A DNA stretch of 64,000 nt, taken from the NCBI GenBank assembly GCA_902500825.1, contig CABVRX010000001.1, positions 208,548 to 272,547 of the forward strand. Reading direction: 5' to 3'. The translations under genes and the position numbers were made by a program. The stretch is from an uncultured Nitrospira sp. (GTDB lineage Bacteria > Nitrospirota > Nitrospiria > Nitrospirales > Nitrospiraceae). Positions 26,657-34,752 of the stretch are shown here, one piece after another. The notes beneath the pieces were generated by a model, which saw nothing but the letters and a program-made list of their open reading frames with translations, did no database searches and had not been told where the DNA came from. Within the stretch, counting starts at the first letter, position 1. Each line of letters starts with the position of its first letter.

Positions 26657-27430
26657 TCAGTTTCCTTGGGCTGCGGAATCCGCTTTGCCGCGAGAATACC
26701 GGTTGTGCAGCTTGATGGGCGGTCTTGTGCGCGATCGAATGCGTAGGTTGATCATCTCGACAGCGACGGAAAATGCCATCGCAAAATAGATATAGCCCTT
26801 GGGCACATGAACATCGAATCCCTCAACCATCAAGGTCACGCCGACAAGGATGAGGAACGACAATGCCAAGATTTTGATCGTTGGATGGGCATCGACGAAA
26901 TCGCCGATGGGCCGAGCGGCGAACATCATGACGAGCACGGCCGCAATGATCGCTGTCGCCATAACGGACACTTCCTCGACCAACCCGACCGCCGTGATGA
27001 CGGAATCCAACGAAAAGACGATATCCAGCAGAGCGATCTGAAACAGCATCATGCCAAGGCCGACCGGAACGGCCGAGAGGTTCTGTTCGTCCGTCCCTTC
27101 CAGGCTGTTATGGATTTCGTGGGTCGCTTTAATGAGGAGAAATAGTCCGCCGATGATGAGAATCAGATCCCGCCCTGAAATGGCTTGATGCAGCAGCGTG
27201 AATAGAGGAGCCGTCAGTTCCATCATGAGTGAAATGGAAAATAACAAGCCCAGCCGTGCCACCATCGCAAGACCGAGCCCAAGGCGCCGAGCCAAATTCC
27301 GCTGATGCTGAGGAAGGCGCCCCACGAGGACCGAAATGAAAATAATATTGTCGACCCCCAGCACGACTTCAAGAGCAGTCAGCGTGCCGAGCGCGATCCA
27401 CATCTCTGAATGAGTCATCCAATCAAACAT
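26657..27430 (-). CDS. TerC-family integral membrane protein
   Basis: A 257-residue TerC-family membrane protein. The signature LGVDNIIFISVLVGRLP follows TM1, and a second acidic helix LLDIVFSLDSVITAVGLVEE carries the paired Asp residues; both match the family's two conserved metal-site helices. Members such as Alx/MntX export manganese or help metallate exported proteins. GGAG six bases before ATG 27430 supports this start rather than ATG 27442. The gene converges with the MFS gene. Confidence 0.92.
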   Translation of the reverse strand: MFDWMTHSEMWIALGTLTALEVVLGVDNIIFISVLVGRLPQHQRNLARRLGLGLAMVARLGLLFSISLMMELTAPLFTLLHQAISGRDLILIIGGLFLLIKATHEIHNSLEGTDEQNLSAVPVGLGMMLFQIALLDIVFSLDSVITAVGLVEEVSVMATAIIAAVLVMMFAARPIGDFVDAHPTIKILALSFLILVGVTLMVEGFDVHVPKGYIYFAMAFSVAVEMINLRIRSRTRPPIKLHNRYSRGKADSAAQGN

Positions 27431-27911
27431 GCGATTCTCCATCTAAACAGAGGGCAATAGAGTCTGGCATCTGATAGTCCCGGTCCGAGCAGTCATGGAA
27501 CGGCACGCGCCCAACGCCCATGCGTAAATCAAGATAGGTCTAACAGGCCTTAGTTTGCACGCACAGACTAGGGCTATTAATCACTATCCGTCTATTACGC
27601 TCAATGCTATTTATCTGGAAATACATTTAATCTGGTTAGAAACTGGCGATTTCTCATGAAATGCGAAGTATGTGTAGAACTGTGCAGGTAGTTCTACTAG
27701 ATCCATCGGGTCGATCCATGGTATACGCTGGTGTCTCAACGATATCTCACGTTGTTGTATGAATTCCCATTCATCCTCGGTGTCCTCTTCGTGAGTGGGA
27801 ATTTCAAACCTTTGAATGCAGGACGAAATCTGATCGTATAGTGGACATATACTTGATGAAAGGCAAGACCTCGGGGAAACCATTGTAGGAATCCGCTCCA
27901 GGGAGGTGCTT
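27431..27911. other. Intergenic stretch between terC and the sigma-54 activator
   Basis: About 480 bases, noticeably AT-richer at 27520-27700 than its surroundings. Divergent promoters of both neighbours must lie here. No gene, RNA or repeat is convincing; the short frames present show no ribosome sites. In the activator's frame the sequence is open only back to TGA 27831, so no receiver domain precedes it. Confidence 0.45.
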
Positions 27912-29003
27912 GTGGGAATCGTGGATGAAATGGTGGGAGCAAGCCCCGCCATCTGTGCAGTCTTCGACTTAGTTCGCAAAATGGCGACTACCGAGATGCC
28001 GGTGCTTATTACCGGAGAGACAGGCACGGGTAAGGAATTGACCGCACAAGCGATCCATGAGCGAAGCCTTCGGAAGCACGGGCCGTTCGTGCCGATCAAT
28101 TGTGGAGCCATCCCCGAAACCCTGTTGGAATCGGAACTGTTCGGTCATGAACGTGGCGCCTTCACAGGGGCCGTCCAACAAAAGAAGGGGAAATTGGAAG
28201 CGGCCGGCGGCGGCACCGTATTTCTTGATGAGGTAGGCGATCTGTTGCCCACTCTGCAAGTCAAACTGCTTCGGTTTTTACAAGAGGGCACATTCGAACG
28301 GGTCGGGGGACAAGAGACACTTCATGTCGACGCGCGTGTCCTTGCCGCGACTAATGTCGATCTGAAAACGGCGATCAGCAAGAACCTCTTTCGGGAAGAT
28401 CTCTATTATCGGCTCGGCGTGTTACATATTCATCTGCCGCCGCTACGGAACAGAGGCGAGGACCCCTTGCTCATGGCCACGATCTTTCTCAAGCAGGCCG
28501 CCGTGACCTATCGCAAGCAGATCCGAGGCTATACCCCCCAAGCCATCGATGCGTTGCGTACCTATTCTTGGCCGGGAAATGTGCGAGAGTTAAGCAATCG
28601 AGTTCGACGCGCTGTCGTCATGGCGGAGGGAATGGAGATTACTCCGCAGGATCTCGATCTGGCCGTGGAAGACCTCCAAACAGTGGATTCATTGAATTCC
28701 CTACGGGCGGCTCATCGCCGGATCGAAATGGAATTGCTGGTGAAGGCAATTAGTTTGCACCGAGGGAATTTGACCCGGATGGCCCGAGATTTGGAAGTGA
28801 GCCGTTCGACGTTATACCGCAAACTGCGGGCTTATGGGCTTGAAAAGTTTATGCCCGCCGCAACTCCGCTTTCTTTTCGCTCAAAAACCAAGTTCAATAA
28901 ATCGAAACAATCCTTACCTCAAGAGCATGGGCGGGGGATCTCACCTGAACCTATACCGGACCTTCCCTTGAAGCCTGCGCATGAAATTCCTCAATCGGTC
29001 TAA
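27912..29003 (+). CDS. Sigma-54-dependent activator without an N-terminal sensor domain
   Basis: A 363-residue enhancer-binding protein that opens sigma-54 promoters. The AAA+ domain starts almost at residue 1: Walker A ITGETGTGKELTA, GAFTGA loop in ERGAFTGAVQ, Walker B GGTVFLDEVGDL, and YSWPGNVREL. A Fis-type HTH follows (NLTRMARDLEVSRSTLYRKL), then a 60-residue basic Ser/Pro-rich tail. The usual receiver or GAF domain is absent, and an in-frame stop at 27831 excludes a longer version. Such proteins may be constitutive or controlled by partner proteins. GTG 27912 has GGGAGG five bases upstream; GTG 27906 is also possible. Confidence 0.88.
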   Translation: MGIVDEMVGASPAICAVFDLVRKMATTEMPVLITGETGTGKELTAQAIHERSLRKHGPFVPINCGAIPETLLESELFGHERGAFTGAVQQKKGKLEAAGGGTVFLDEVGDLLPTLQVKLLRFLQEGTFERVGGQETLHVDARVLAATNVDLKTAISKNLFREDLYYRLGVLHIHLPPLRNRGEDPLLMATIFLKQAAVTYRKQIRGYTPQAIDALRTYSWPGNVRELSNRVRRAVVMAEGMEITPQDLDLAVEDLQTVDSLNSLRAAHRRIEMELLVKAISLHRGNLTRMARDLEVSRSTLYRKLRAYGLEKFMPAATPLSFRSKTKFNKSKQSLPQEHGRGISPEPIPDLPLKPAHEIPQSV

Positions 29004-29655
29004 CGGAGCTGTTTCGTCATGGAACGGCGCTTTTGTACATCTATCCGTTACGACTCGATTTTGATACCTCCCACGAAAACGACTGCAGTTAAAAAATAGC
29101 GTGTGCCGCCGGCTTCAGTTGGTATTCGACGACGGAATGAAATCGTCGACGCGATTAAAAGTTCACTCGACATAAATGAATCGGCAAGCAGAACCTCGAA
29201 GAGGTGTTTCACCGTGAAACGCTTTGTAAGAGAAATGTTCCTCAACATCTAGGTAGGTCTTGGAACTGATCTGTATTCCATGTGGTGAGATTGTCAAATC
29301 AAGGGAGTGGAGGGGCAATCTCTTCTGTAAAAATCGATATCCAGTGTCCAATAATAGAACACCTTGCGATGACCTTTGATTCATCTTCACGGTAGAAAAT
29401 AAAATCAAATTTCAAAAATGCCAGGCGATTCACTTTATTTTTCGATGAAGAGCCTGGGCGACCAGGGAAAGAGGAGTTTCTACTTGAATGAGACCCGTGT
29501 TCCAGAATAATACAAATGGATACAATTTCATACAAAGTGCGCCCCTCACCGTTCACACAATGATTCACAACACGTTATCAAATATAAATATTACGCCTTG
29601 GGCACCTGAATTGCTTAAAGTCTAAAATAATTCGGGTTTGCCTTGAGAATGAAAA
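29004..29655. other. AT-rich gene-poor stretch, possible decayed gene
   Basis: About 650 bases, clearly AT-richer than the rest of the window. On the minus strand, coding-like pieces lie in three frames in succession (about 29568-29299, 29408-29163 and 29248-29048), none with a good ribosome site. They read like one small protein broken by frameshifts, but I recognise no family. Otherwise I see nothing in it. Confidence 0.4.
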
Positions 29656-29967
29656 ATGGTGGATAGCCCAACAACACAGCTTCGATCCTTGCCGATGCCT
29701 TGCGTGAGGATCTCGGAAGGAGAGACAGCACCAGGCTGGTGGTTTCAGAGTTTCGAACCGGTCTGGAGACCATTTATTCACCGGCTCTGCCGTCAGAAGC
29801 ACATGACGTTGTTTGAGTTTGAACGAGCCGCCTCTCAAATTCCCGGGCTGACACATATTGAGAAAGCAATCGCCATGTCCGCGTTCCGTCAACAGCAAAA
29901 TCAAGGATTGGTACTTTCCCGCGACACCACTGCATTTCGGAGTGAACCCCGCTTGTCCGCCGTTTGA
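29656..29967 (+). CDS. Hypothetical protein
   Basis: A 103-residue soluble protein, unrecognised. Features seen: a WWFQSFEPVWRPFIHRL aromatic stretch and a helix with QKHMTLFEFERAASQIPG. Base composition returns to the window's normal here. The ribosome site is weak; ATG 29695 is an alternative start. The opposite strand is also open, so confidence is limited. Confidence 0.4.
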   Translation: MVDSPTTQLRSLPMPCVRISEGETAPGWWFQSFEPVWRPFIHRLCRQKHMTLFEFERAASQIPGLTHIEKAIAMSAFRQQQNQGLVLSRDTTAFRSEPRLSAV

Positions 29968-30048
29968 CCAGTTCCCTAAATCCTAAAACATATGCGGATT
30001 GCGCGTGGTCTGGAGCCGGCTACGGGGCGAGATCGACGGAGTGTCGAT

Positions 30049-30891
30049 CTATTGCGGAGTTTTGTTCTCGGCCAGATTGTAGTACTGGATCTGGCGTTCA
30101 TGCACGATAGAAACGGCTGAAGCCGGAGCTTTCCGTGAAGGAGGAAATTGTTCTGCGGTCAGTTCTTTGATCCAGTTGCCCATATCATCATACTCATAGG
30201 TTGTGATCCATTTTCGTCGCTGATCCTCGCCGAATGTTTCGGTGGTCATCCGCACACACCTTCCCATATCATCGTACTCGTTCGCCACACGACCGGCCAC
30301 AACCCCTTGCGCATCGTAAATGACGAGCTCATGTAAGCGTCCCTGTACGTCATACTGATGTCTCAGCTCACTGAACAACACACCCTTCCTGTACCGGGCG
30401 GAATAAATCCGCCGTCCGAGTATGTCGAACAGACTCTTGTATGCAATCGAATGGGTGACCCACAGGTGTTCCCACAGGTAGCCCCGTTGATCATACGAAG
30501 AAAACTCCGCAGACTGAAAACCACCGTTGTCGGAGGTCGCCACAGACGCGGTATCGCGGCCTTCTGCGTCTCGTGCATGGACAACCTGCTTCCGAAATAT
30601 CAGTCTCCCTTCCGAATCGAGTGCGAGTTCTTCTTGGAGGTGTCCGTTCTGGTCGTACCGGAACTGGGAATAGGTGGCAGTGTTCGCATAGGGGAGGTCG
30701 ATGACGGCCTCTATGAGGCGGCCGACACGATCATAGGTTTCAGTCGAGGAATAGGCAAGTTTCTTGATCGTCACGCTCCGAACGGGCCCAGTGAGCTCGT
30801 TCGTCATTTTGGTTGTCTCGGCAAAACCGGCCGTATCACAAAGACTTCCCGTAACAACGGCGAGAAGAATCCAGACGAATCGAACATTCAT
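30049..30891 (-). CDS. Exported YD-repeat (RHS-like) protein
   Basis: A 280-residue protein with a signal peptide (FVWILLAVVTGSLCDTAGFA). The mature part consists of YD-type repeats: TYDRVGRLIEA, RYDQNGHLQEE, SYDQRGYLWEH, QYDVQGRLHEL, EYDDMGRCVRM and YEYDDMGNWIKE. These build beta-sheet shells in RHS and teneurin proteins. Here there is no core or toxin domain, so it is a stand-alone short YD protein in the periplasm or at the surface, role unknown. GGAGG five bases before the ATG supports the start. No Rhs, Tc or VgrG gene is near. Confidence 0.83.
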   Translation of the reverse strand: MNVRFVWILLAVVTGSLCDTAGFAETTKMTNELTGPVRSVTIKKLAYSSTETYDRVGRLIEAVIDLPYANTATYSQFRYDQNGHLQEELALDSEGRLIFRKQVVHARDAEGRDTASVATSDNGGFQSAEFSSYDQRGYLWEHLWVTHSIAYKSLFDILGRRIYSARYRKGVLFSELRHQYDVQGRLHELVIYDAQGVVAGRVANEYDDMGRCVRMTTETFGEDQRRKWITTYEYDDMGNWIKELTAEQFPPSRKAPASAVSIVHERQIQYYNLAENKTPQ

Positions 30892-31077
30892 GCAGACCTC
30901 CGACGGTCATTCTACGACCGGGCTCAAAAAATATGAACAAGAGAAGACATTTTTGCGAGAGCTGCCCACAAGGCAATGAAAATCCCCGATGTTTTGCGAA
31001 CCACATACATCCTGGCCGCCGATTCTTCAGTTTCTCTTCGGCGGCTCGGTCGATGGTGCTAGGCTCTATTTCAACCT

Positions 31078-31386
31078 ATGCCTCTTTCATCTCCTCAACT
31101 TCCAATTTCTGAAGCCCCCATAGCCTCTCCACTAGACCCAGCTCTCTCGCAAGCGGCTGTACGTGCACTTGTGAAAGGCCAGGTTCTCGAAGCCATCAAG
31201 CTGGTTCGGTTTGAACGGAACGTCGGTTTACATGAAGCCAAGGACTTGGTCGAGACATTTCTCCGGTCACAGCCGGCTCTCAAGAATCGAATCGATGAAG
31301 CCGAAGCTAATGCGCGAGAAGGAGTGCTCCGCTGGCTGATCTTTCTGCTGATCGGTGGTGCAGGGCTAGGGTATTTTCTGATGTAA
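31078..31386 (+). CDS. L7/L12 C-terminal-domain-like protein with a membrane anchor
   Basis: A 102-residue protein. Residues about 25-70 (KGQVLEAIKLVRFERNVGLH, then EAKDLVETFL) match the alpha-beta fold of the ribosomal protein L7/L12 C-terminal domain, including the G-L-x-E-A-K-D-L-V-E helix. A single C-terminal helix (WLIFLLIGGAGLGYFL) anchors it in the membrane. It lacks the L7/L12 dimerisation domain, so it is not the ribosomal protein. Small proteins with this domain occur widely and are uncharacterised. A tiny membrane protein gene follows after 19 bases. Confidence 0.8.
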   Translation: MPLSSPQLPISEAPIASPLDPALSQAAVRALVKGQVLEAIKLVRFERNVGLHEAKDLVETFLRSQPALKNRIDEAEANAREGVLRWLIFLLIGGAGLGYFLM

Positions 31387-31405
31387 GGAATGGGAGCGAG
31401 CCGGA

Positions 31406-31609
31406 ATGACGGATGCTGATCAAGTTCTGCTGGCATTGATCGGATCCGGCTCGTCATTCGTGACATTTTGTCTCATGCGGTTCCCGCAGACTCGACGACC
31501 GCAGTTTCAACAGTACGGTCAGTTCTCACTGATAGCCTCCTTTTTCGGCGCCTTGACGATCCTCCTTATCTCCGCCTTGACCGTCTACGCACAAGCTGTT
31601 TGGCACTGA
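31406..31609 (+). CDS. Small two-helix membrane protein
   Basis: A 67-residue protein with two hydrophobic segments (VLLALIGSGSSFVTFCLM and FSLIASFFGALTILLISALT) joined by a basic loop (RFPQTRRPQ). It has a plausible ribosome site (GGAG about 13 bases upstream) and lies 19 bases after the preceding gene, suggesting one operon. Family unknown. Confidence 0.6.
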   Translation: MTDADQVLLALIGSGSSFVTFCLMRFPQTRRPQFQQYGQFSLIASFFGALTILLISALTVYAQAVWH

Positions 31610-31674
31610 GACACTCTTCCCGCTTCACATGGTGTAGAATGTGAGGGGTCACTTGGTCCCTTGAAAGACCGACG

Positions 31675-31857
31675 ATGTTCCCCATATCCGAAAACTGTCT
31701 CGCCATAGGCTCACTTCTATTCATCGGAATGTGGGTTGTGGGACTTGCCATATGTATTAGAAGGTTGATCATCCGGCTTTTCGGAACAGGGCGAGAGACG
31801 AGAGAACCATCCTGGGATAAGGCGTCGGTAAAGTCTGAGATCCATGAAGCCGCATAG
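31675..31857 (+). CDS. Small single-helix membrane protein
   Basis: A 60-residue protein with one strong transmembrane helix (LAIGSLLFIGMWVVGLAICI) followed by a basic, then acidic cytoplasmic tail. It lies between another small membrane protein and a hemerythrin gene on the same strand. Not recognised; support comes from the clear helix and the tight spacing (nine bases) to the next gene. Confidence 0.55.
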   Translation: MFPISENCLAIGSLLFIGMWVVGLAICIRRLIIRLFGTGRETREPSWDKASVKSEIHEAA

Positions 31858-31866
31858 TCAACAGTG

Positions 31867-32394
31867 ATGCAACCACGAGGATATAAATCTGGGTCCGTCA
31901 CGCGCTTTCTCGCAGAGGATCATCGACGATTAGAACAACTTCTTCAGACAGCCGTTGTTTCCGCAGACCAGATGGTGCAAGGAGCCTACGACCATTTTCG
32001 AGCCGGACTGCTTCGGCACATCGGGATGGAAGAAAAGATTCTCCTGCCTGCGGCCCAACGATGGAACGGAGGAAAGCCAATTTTGATTGCGACAAAGCTT
32101 CGGCTTGATCATGGAGCCCTAGCAGCCTTACTTATGCCGACACCCACGACCGACATCATCGCCATATTGCGCAGGATTTTGGAACAGCATAACCTTATTG
32201 AGGAAGGACCTGATGGTTTATACGAAATCTGTGATAGATTAGCAGGGGTCGAGGTCGAGCAACTGATGACCAAGCTTCGAGCCACCTCGGAGCCGGCGGT
32301 GCTCCCACATTCCGATACGCCAGTTGTTCTTGGCGCAGTCCACCGAGCAGTGGAACGGGCCGGTTATATGTGGACAAGAATTCCCGCTGAGTAA
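31867..32394 (+). CDS. Hemerythrin HHE-domain protein
   Basis: A 175-residue protein with a four-helix hemerythrin-like domain. Iron-ligand candidates occur in the expected order: FLAEDHRRLEQLL, HFRAGLLRHIGMEEKILLP (H-xxx-E), LRLDHGALAALL, and ILEQHNLIEEGPDGLYEICD (H-xxx-E). This matches bacterial HHE proteins, which bind a di-iron centre and handle oxygen, NO or iron. ATG 31867 directly follows a GTG; the ribosome site is weak, consistent with coupling to the small gene upstream. Confidence 0.87.
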   Translation: MQPRGYKSGSVTRFLAEDHRRLEQLLQTAVVSADQMVQGAYDHFRAGLLRHIGMEEKILLPAAQRWNGGKPILIATKLRLDHGALAALLMPTPTTDIIAILRRILEQHNLIEEGPDGLYEICDRLAGVEVEQLMTKLRATSEPAVLPHSDTPVVLGAVHRAVERAGYMWTRIPAE

Positions 32395-32529
32395 CGGAGT
32401 CAAGAGAAGGCTTACGAAAACTCCACGCATTGTTCGAACTGGAATCGAACAGACTGACTCGACGGATCGACCTCACCGCGTGAGAATCATCCCTCTTCAC
32501 ACACGATATGCTATGTTGCTTCTCGCACC

Positions 32530-34134
32530 ATGATGACTGAGACGACTCCGCTAAGCGAACTTGCCTCCGCCACCGCGCGGAGACGCACCTTTGCCATCAT
32601 CAGCCATCCGGATGCCGGTAAGACGACGCTGACCGAGAAGCTTCTCTTGTACTCCGGCCTGATCCGAACCGCTGGTATGGTGCGCGGACGAAAAGGCGGC
32701 AAGAGCACCGCCTCGGATTGGATGGGGATGGAGCAGGAGCGCGGCATTTCCATCACGGCTTCGGCCATGCAGTTTCCCTATAAAGACGCCGTGGTGAACT
32801 TGCTGGATACGCCAGGCCATCAAGACTTCTCCGAAGATACCTATCGCACCTTGACGGCCGCCGACAGCGCCATCATGGTCATCGATGCAGCCAAGGGTGT
32901 GGAAACCCAGACGCGCAAACTGTTCGCCGTGTGCCGCATGCGTCGGATCCCGGTCCTGACGTTGATCAACAAGATGGACCTGCCGGGGCGTCCACCACTC
33001 GACTTGATGACAGAAGTGGAGCAAGCGTTGAACATTCATGCGAGCGCGATCAATTGGCCGATCGGATCGGGCAGTGATTTCGTCGGCATTGTCAACCGGG
33101 CCGACAGTCTGGTGCAATTGTTCAGCAAAACCGTGCATGGCGGGGCGACGAAAGTGGAGACAGATACCTTGCCGCTGGACGGACTCCGCTCAACCGGCCG
33201 GGTCTCGCAGGAGACCATGGCCGAGGTGCGGCATGATTTGGAGCTCTTGGAGATCGCCGGAAATTCCTTCACGCGTGAACAGTTCCTTCAGGGGGAAGTC
33301 ACCCCGGTCTTCTTCGCGTCCGCGCTGACGAATTTTGGGATTGAAAGCTTTCTCGACGCGTTTGTGGATTTGGCGCCAAGTCCCGGCATGCGGCCGGCCG
33401 ACCGCGATGATGGGTCCGAACTCTTCGTGAACCCAATGGACATCCCGTTCAGCGCCTATGTCTTCAAACTGCAAGCCAATATGAACCCCAAGCATCGCGA
33501 CAGCACGGCATTTCTTCGCGTCTGCTCAGGACGTTTTGAGCGAGATATGGTGGTCAAGCATCACCGATTGGGTCGGGACATTCGACTGGCGAGACCGCAC
33601 AGTTTGGTGGCGCAGGAACGCAGTACGGTCGAAGAAGCCTATCCCGGCGATATCATCGGCATCATCAATCCCGGAGTCTTCGCCATCGGTGACACGGTGT
33701 CTTTGACAGGGGGCTTCAATTTCAAACCGCTCCCGCAATTCCAACCGGAAATTTTTGCGCGTCTCAGACCAACGGATGTCGGCAAACGCAAAGCGTTCGA
33801 CAAAGGCCTGTCCCAGATGGCGCAAGAGGGTACGGTGCAGATCATGCGAAGTCTCAATGATCAGGAGGCATTGGTCGCCGCGGTCGGCCGTCTCCAGTTT
33901 GATGTGCTGCAATACCGACTCCGGCAGGAGTACCGAGTGGAAACCATCTTGGATGCACTGCCCTTTACCTGTAGTGCGTGGCTGGACGGAGACCCTTCCA
34001 CCTTCAAGTCACCGTCGGCATCCATGATGGTGAAGGACCATCGGGATCGAGTCGTCGTTCTCTTCGGCGATCAGCTCATGAAGACCATCGCCCGTGATCG
34101 GAATCCCGATCACCAGCTACGGGATATGGGGTAG
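32530..34134 (+). CDS. prfC: Peptide chain release factor 3
   Basis: A 534-residue GTPase that recycles RF1/RF2 from the ribosome after termination. G1 is SHPDAGKTTLTEK, G2 lies in the RGISITASAM switch region, G3 is LLDTPGHQDFSEDTYRT, and G4 is LINKMDLPGR. The domain 2 and 3 segments (GRLQFDVLQYRLRQEY) are typical, and the length is standard. ATG 32530 or 32533 could start it. It stands alone. Confidence 0.95.
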   Translation: MMTETTPLSELASATARRRTFAIISHPDAGKTTLTEKLLLYSGLIRTAGMVRGRKGGKSTASDWMGMEQERGISITASAMQFPYKDAVVNLLDTPGHQDFSEDTYRTLTAADSAIMVIDAAKGVETQTRKLFAVCRMRRIPVLTLINKMDLPGRPPLDLMTEVEQALNIHASAINWPIGSGSDFVGIVNRADSLVQLFSKTVHGGATKVETDTLPLDGLRSTGRVSQETMAEVRHDLELLEIAGNSFTREQFLQGEVTPVFFASALTNFGIESFLDAFVDLAPSPGMRPADRDDGSELFVNPMDIPFSAYVFKLQANMNPKHRDSTAFLRVCSGRFERDMVVKHHRLGRDIRLARPHSLVAQERSTVEEAYPGDIIGIINPGVFAIGDTVSLTGGFNFKPLPQFQPEIFARLRPTDVGKRKAFDKGLSQMAQEGTVQIMRSLNDQEALVAAVGRLQFDVLQYRLRQEYRVETILDALPFTCSAWLDGDPSTFKSPSASMMVKDHRDRVVVLFGDQLMKTIARDRNPDHQLRDMG

Positions 34135-34194
34135 ACTGCTTCGTTTCTAGAAACTTGCCTGTTCGAGGAAGACTTCCGACCGGCCCGTTCTTCT

Positions 34195-34302
34195 TCAGAC
34201 AAAGATCAATCTCCATCCCATCTCGAATGCCGTCGAGACCGTGTGATGAGAGAGCGCGTGGCGAAGAGGGACGGGCGTTCCTTGATCAAAGAGAATGTTC
34301 AC
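34195..34302 (-). pseudogene. DUF5615 PIN-like toxin, 5' fragment
   Basis: Only about 35 codons remain: VNILFDQGTPVPLRHALSHH then TVSTAFEMGW, the exact N-terminal signature of DUF5615 (VapC-like, PIN-fold) proteins, which are normally about 110 residues long. After GW the sequence diverges and stops. GTG 34302 lies 14 bases after the stop of the DUF433 gene, the usual partner order. The acidic residues of the later PIN motifs are gone, so it cannot work. Confidence 0.7.
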
Positions 34303-34316
34303 TCGAAAGAATCGTT

Positions 34317-34538
34317 TTAGATTTCGGCGAGGCTTGCTCCGGCATGTTCCAAGACCGCTTCGATCTGAGCGCGAGTGACACCCGGAAACCATTGCAGGAT
34401 GTCGTCGACTCTGGCCCCGTCTTCAAGATTCTCAAACAGCGCTTTCACAGGGACACGGATCCCCCGGAATACCCATGTGCCGCTGACCTTTCCTGGCACT
34501 CGCTCTACCGCCGGGCATTGACTCCAATCCAGCATCAT
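34317..34538 (-). CDS. DUF433 antitoxin-like protein
   Basis: A 73-residue protein of the DUF433 family: VPGKVSGTWVFRGIRVPVKA followed by LFENLEDGARVDDILQWFPG. The C-terminal half is a small helical HTH-like unit. DUF433 proteins usually precede DUF5615 PIN-like proteins and are taken as antitoxins. Here the partner is truncated. ATG 34538 or 34535 could start it; the frame is open upstream to 34574. It sits at the left edge of the restriction-modification operon, on the opposite strand. Confidence 0.8.
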   Translation of the reverse strand: MMLDWSQCPAVERVPGKVSGTWVFRGIRVPVKALFENLEDGARVDDILQWFPGVTRAQIEAVLEHAGASLAEI

Positions 34539-34752
34539 GAGAGAGAGCCTACGCTCTGCAATCGTTTCAGTCAAGAAAGCGAAGAACCTTCAGGTTCACT
34601 TGAGCCACTAACTCAGCACTTTGCACTCAGAACCCAGGACTTCCTTTTCCTCTTTGGGTGCGTGATTTCTTAGAAGGAAACGGGTAAGCTTCAGCCCAAT
34701 TTATCCAGAGTCCTGTTGTACGCTTTCCTTCCAATCAATTGGAGAGCCGGGC

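Noticed and set aside
27611..28111. A minus-strand frame running into the sigma-54 activator
   Set aside because: It overlaps the AAA+ domain codons and has no ribosome site or motif.
34155..34673. A 172-codon plus-strand frame opposite the DUF433/DUF5615 pair
   Set aside because: The minus strand matches two known families with the right order and spacing.
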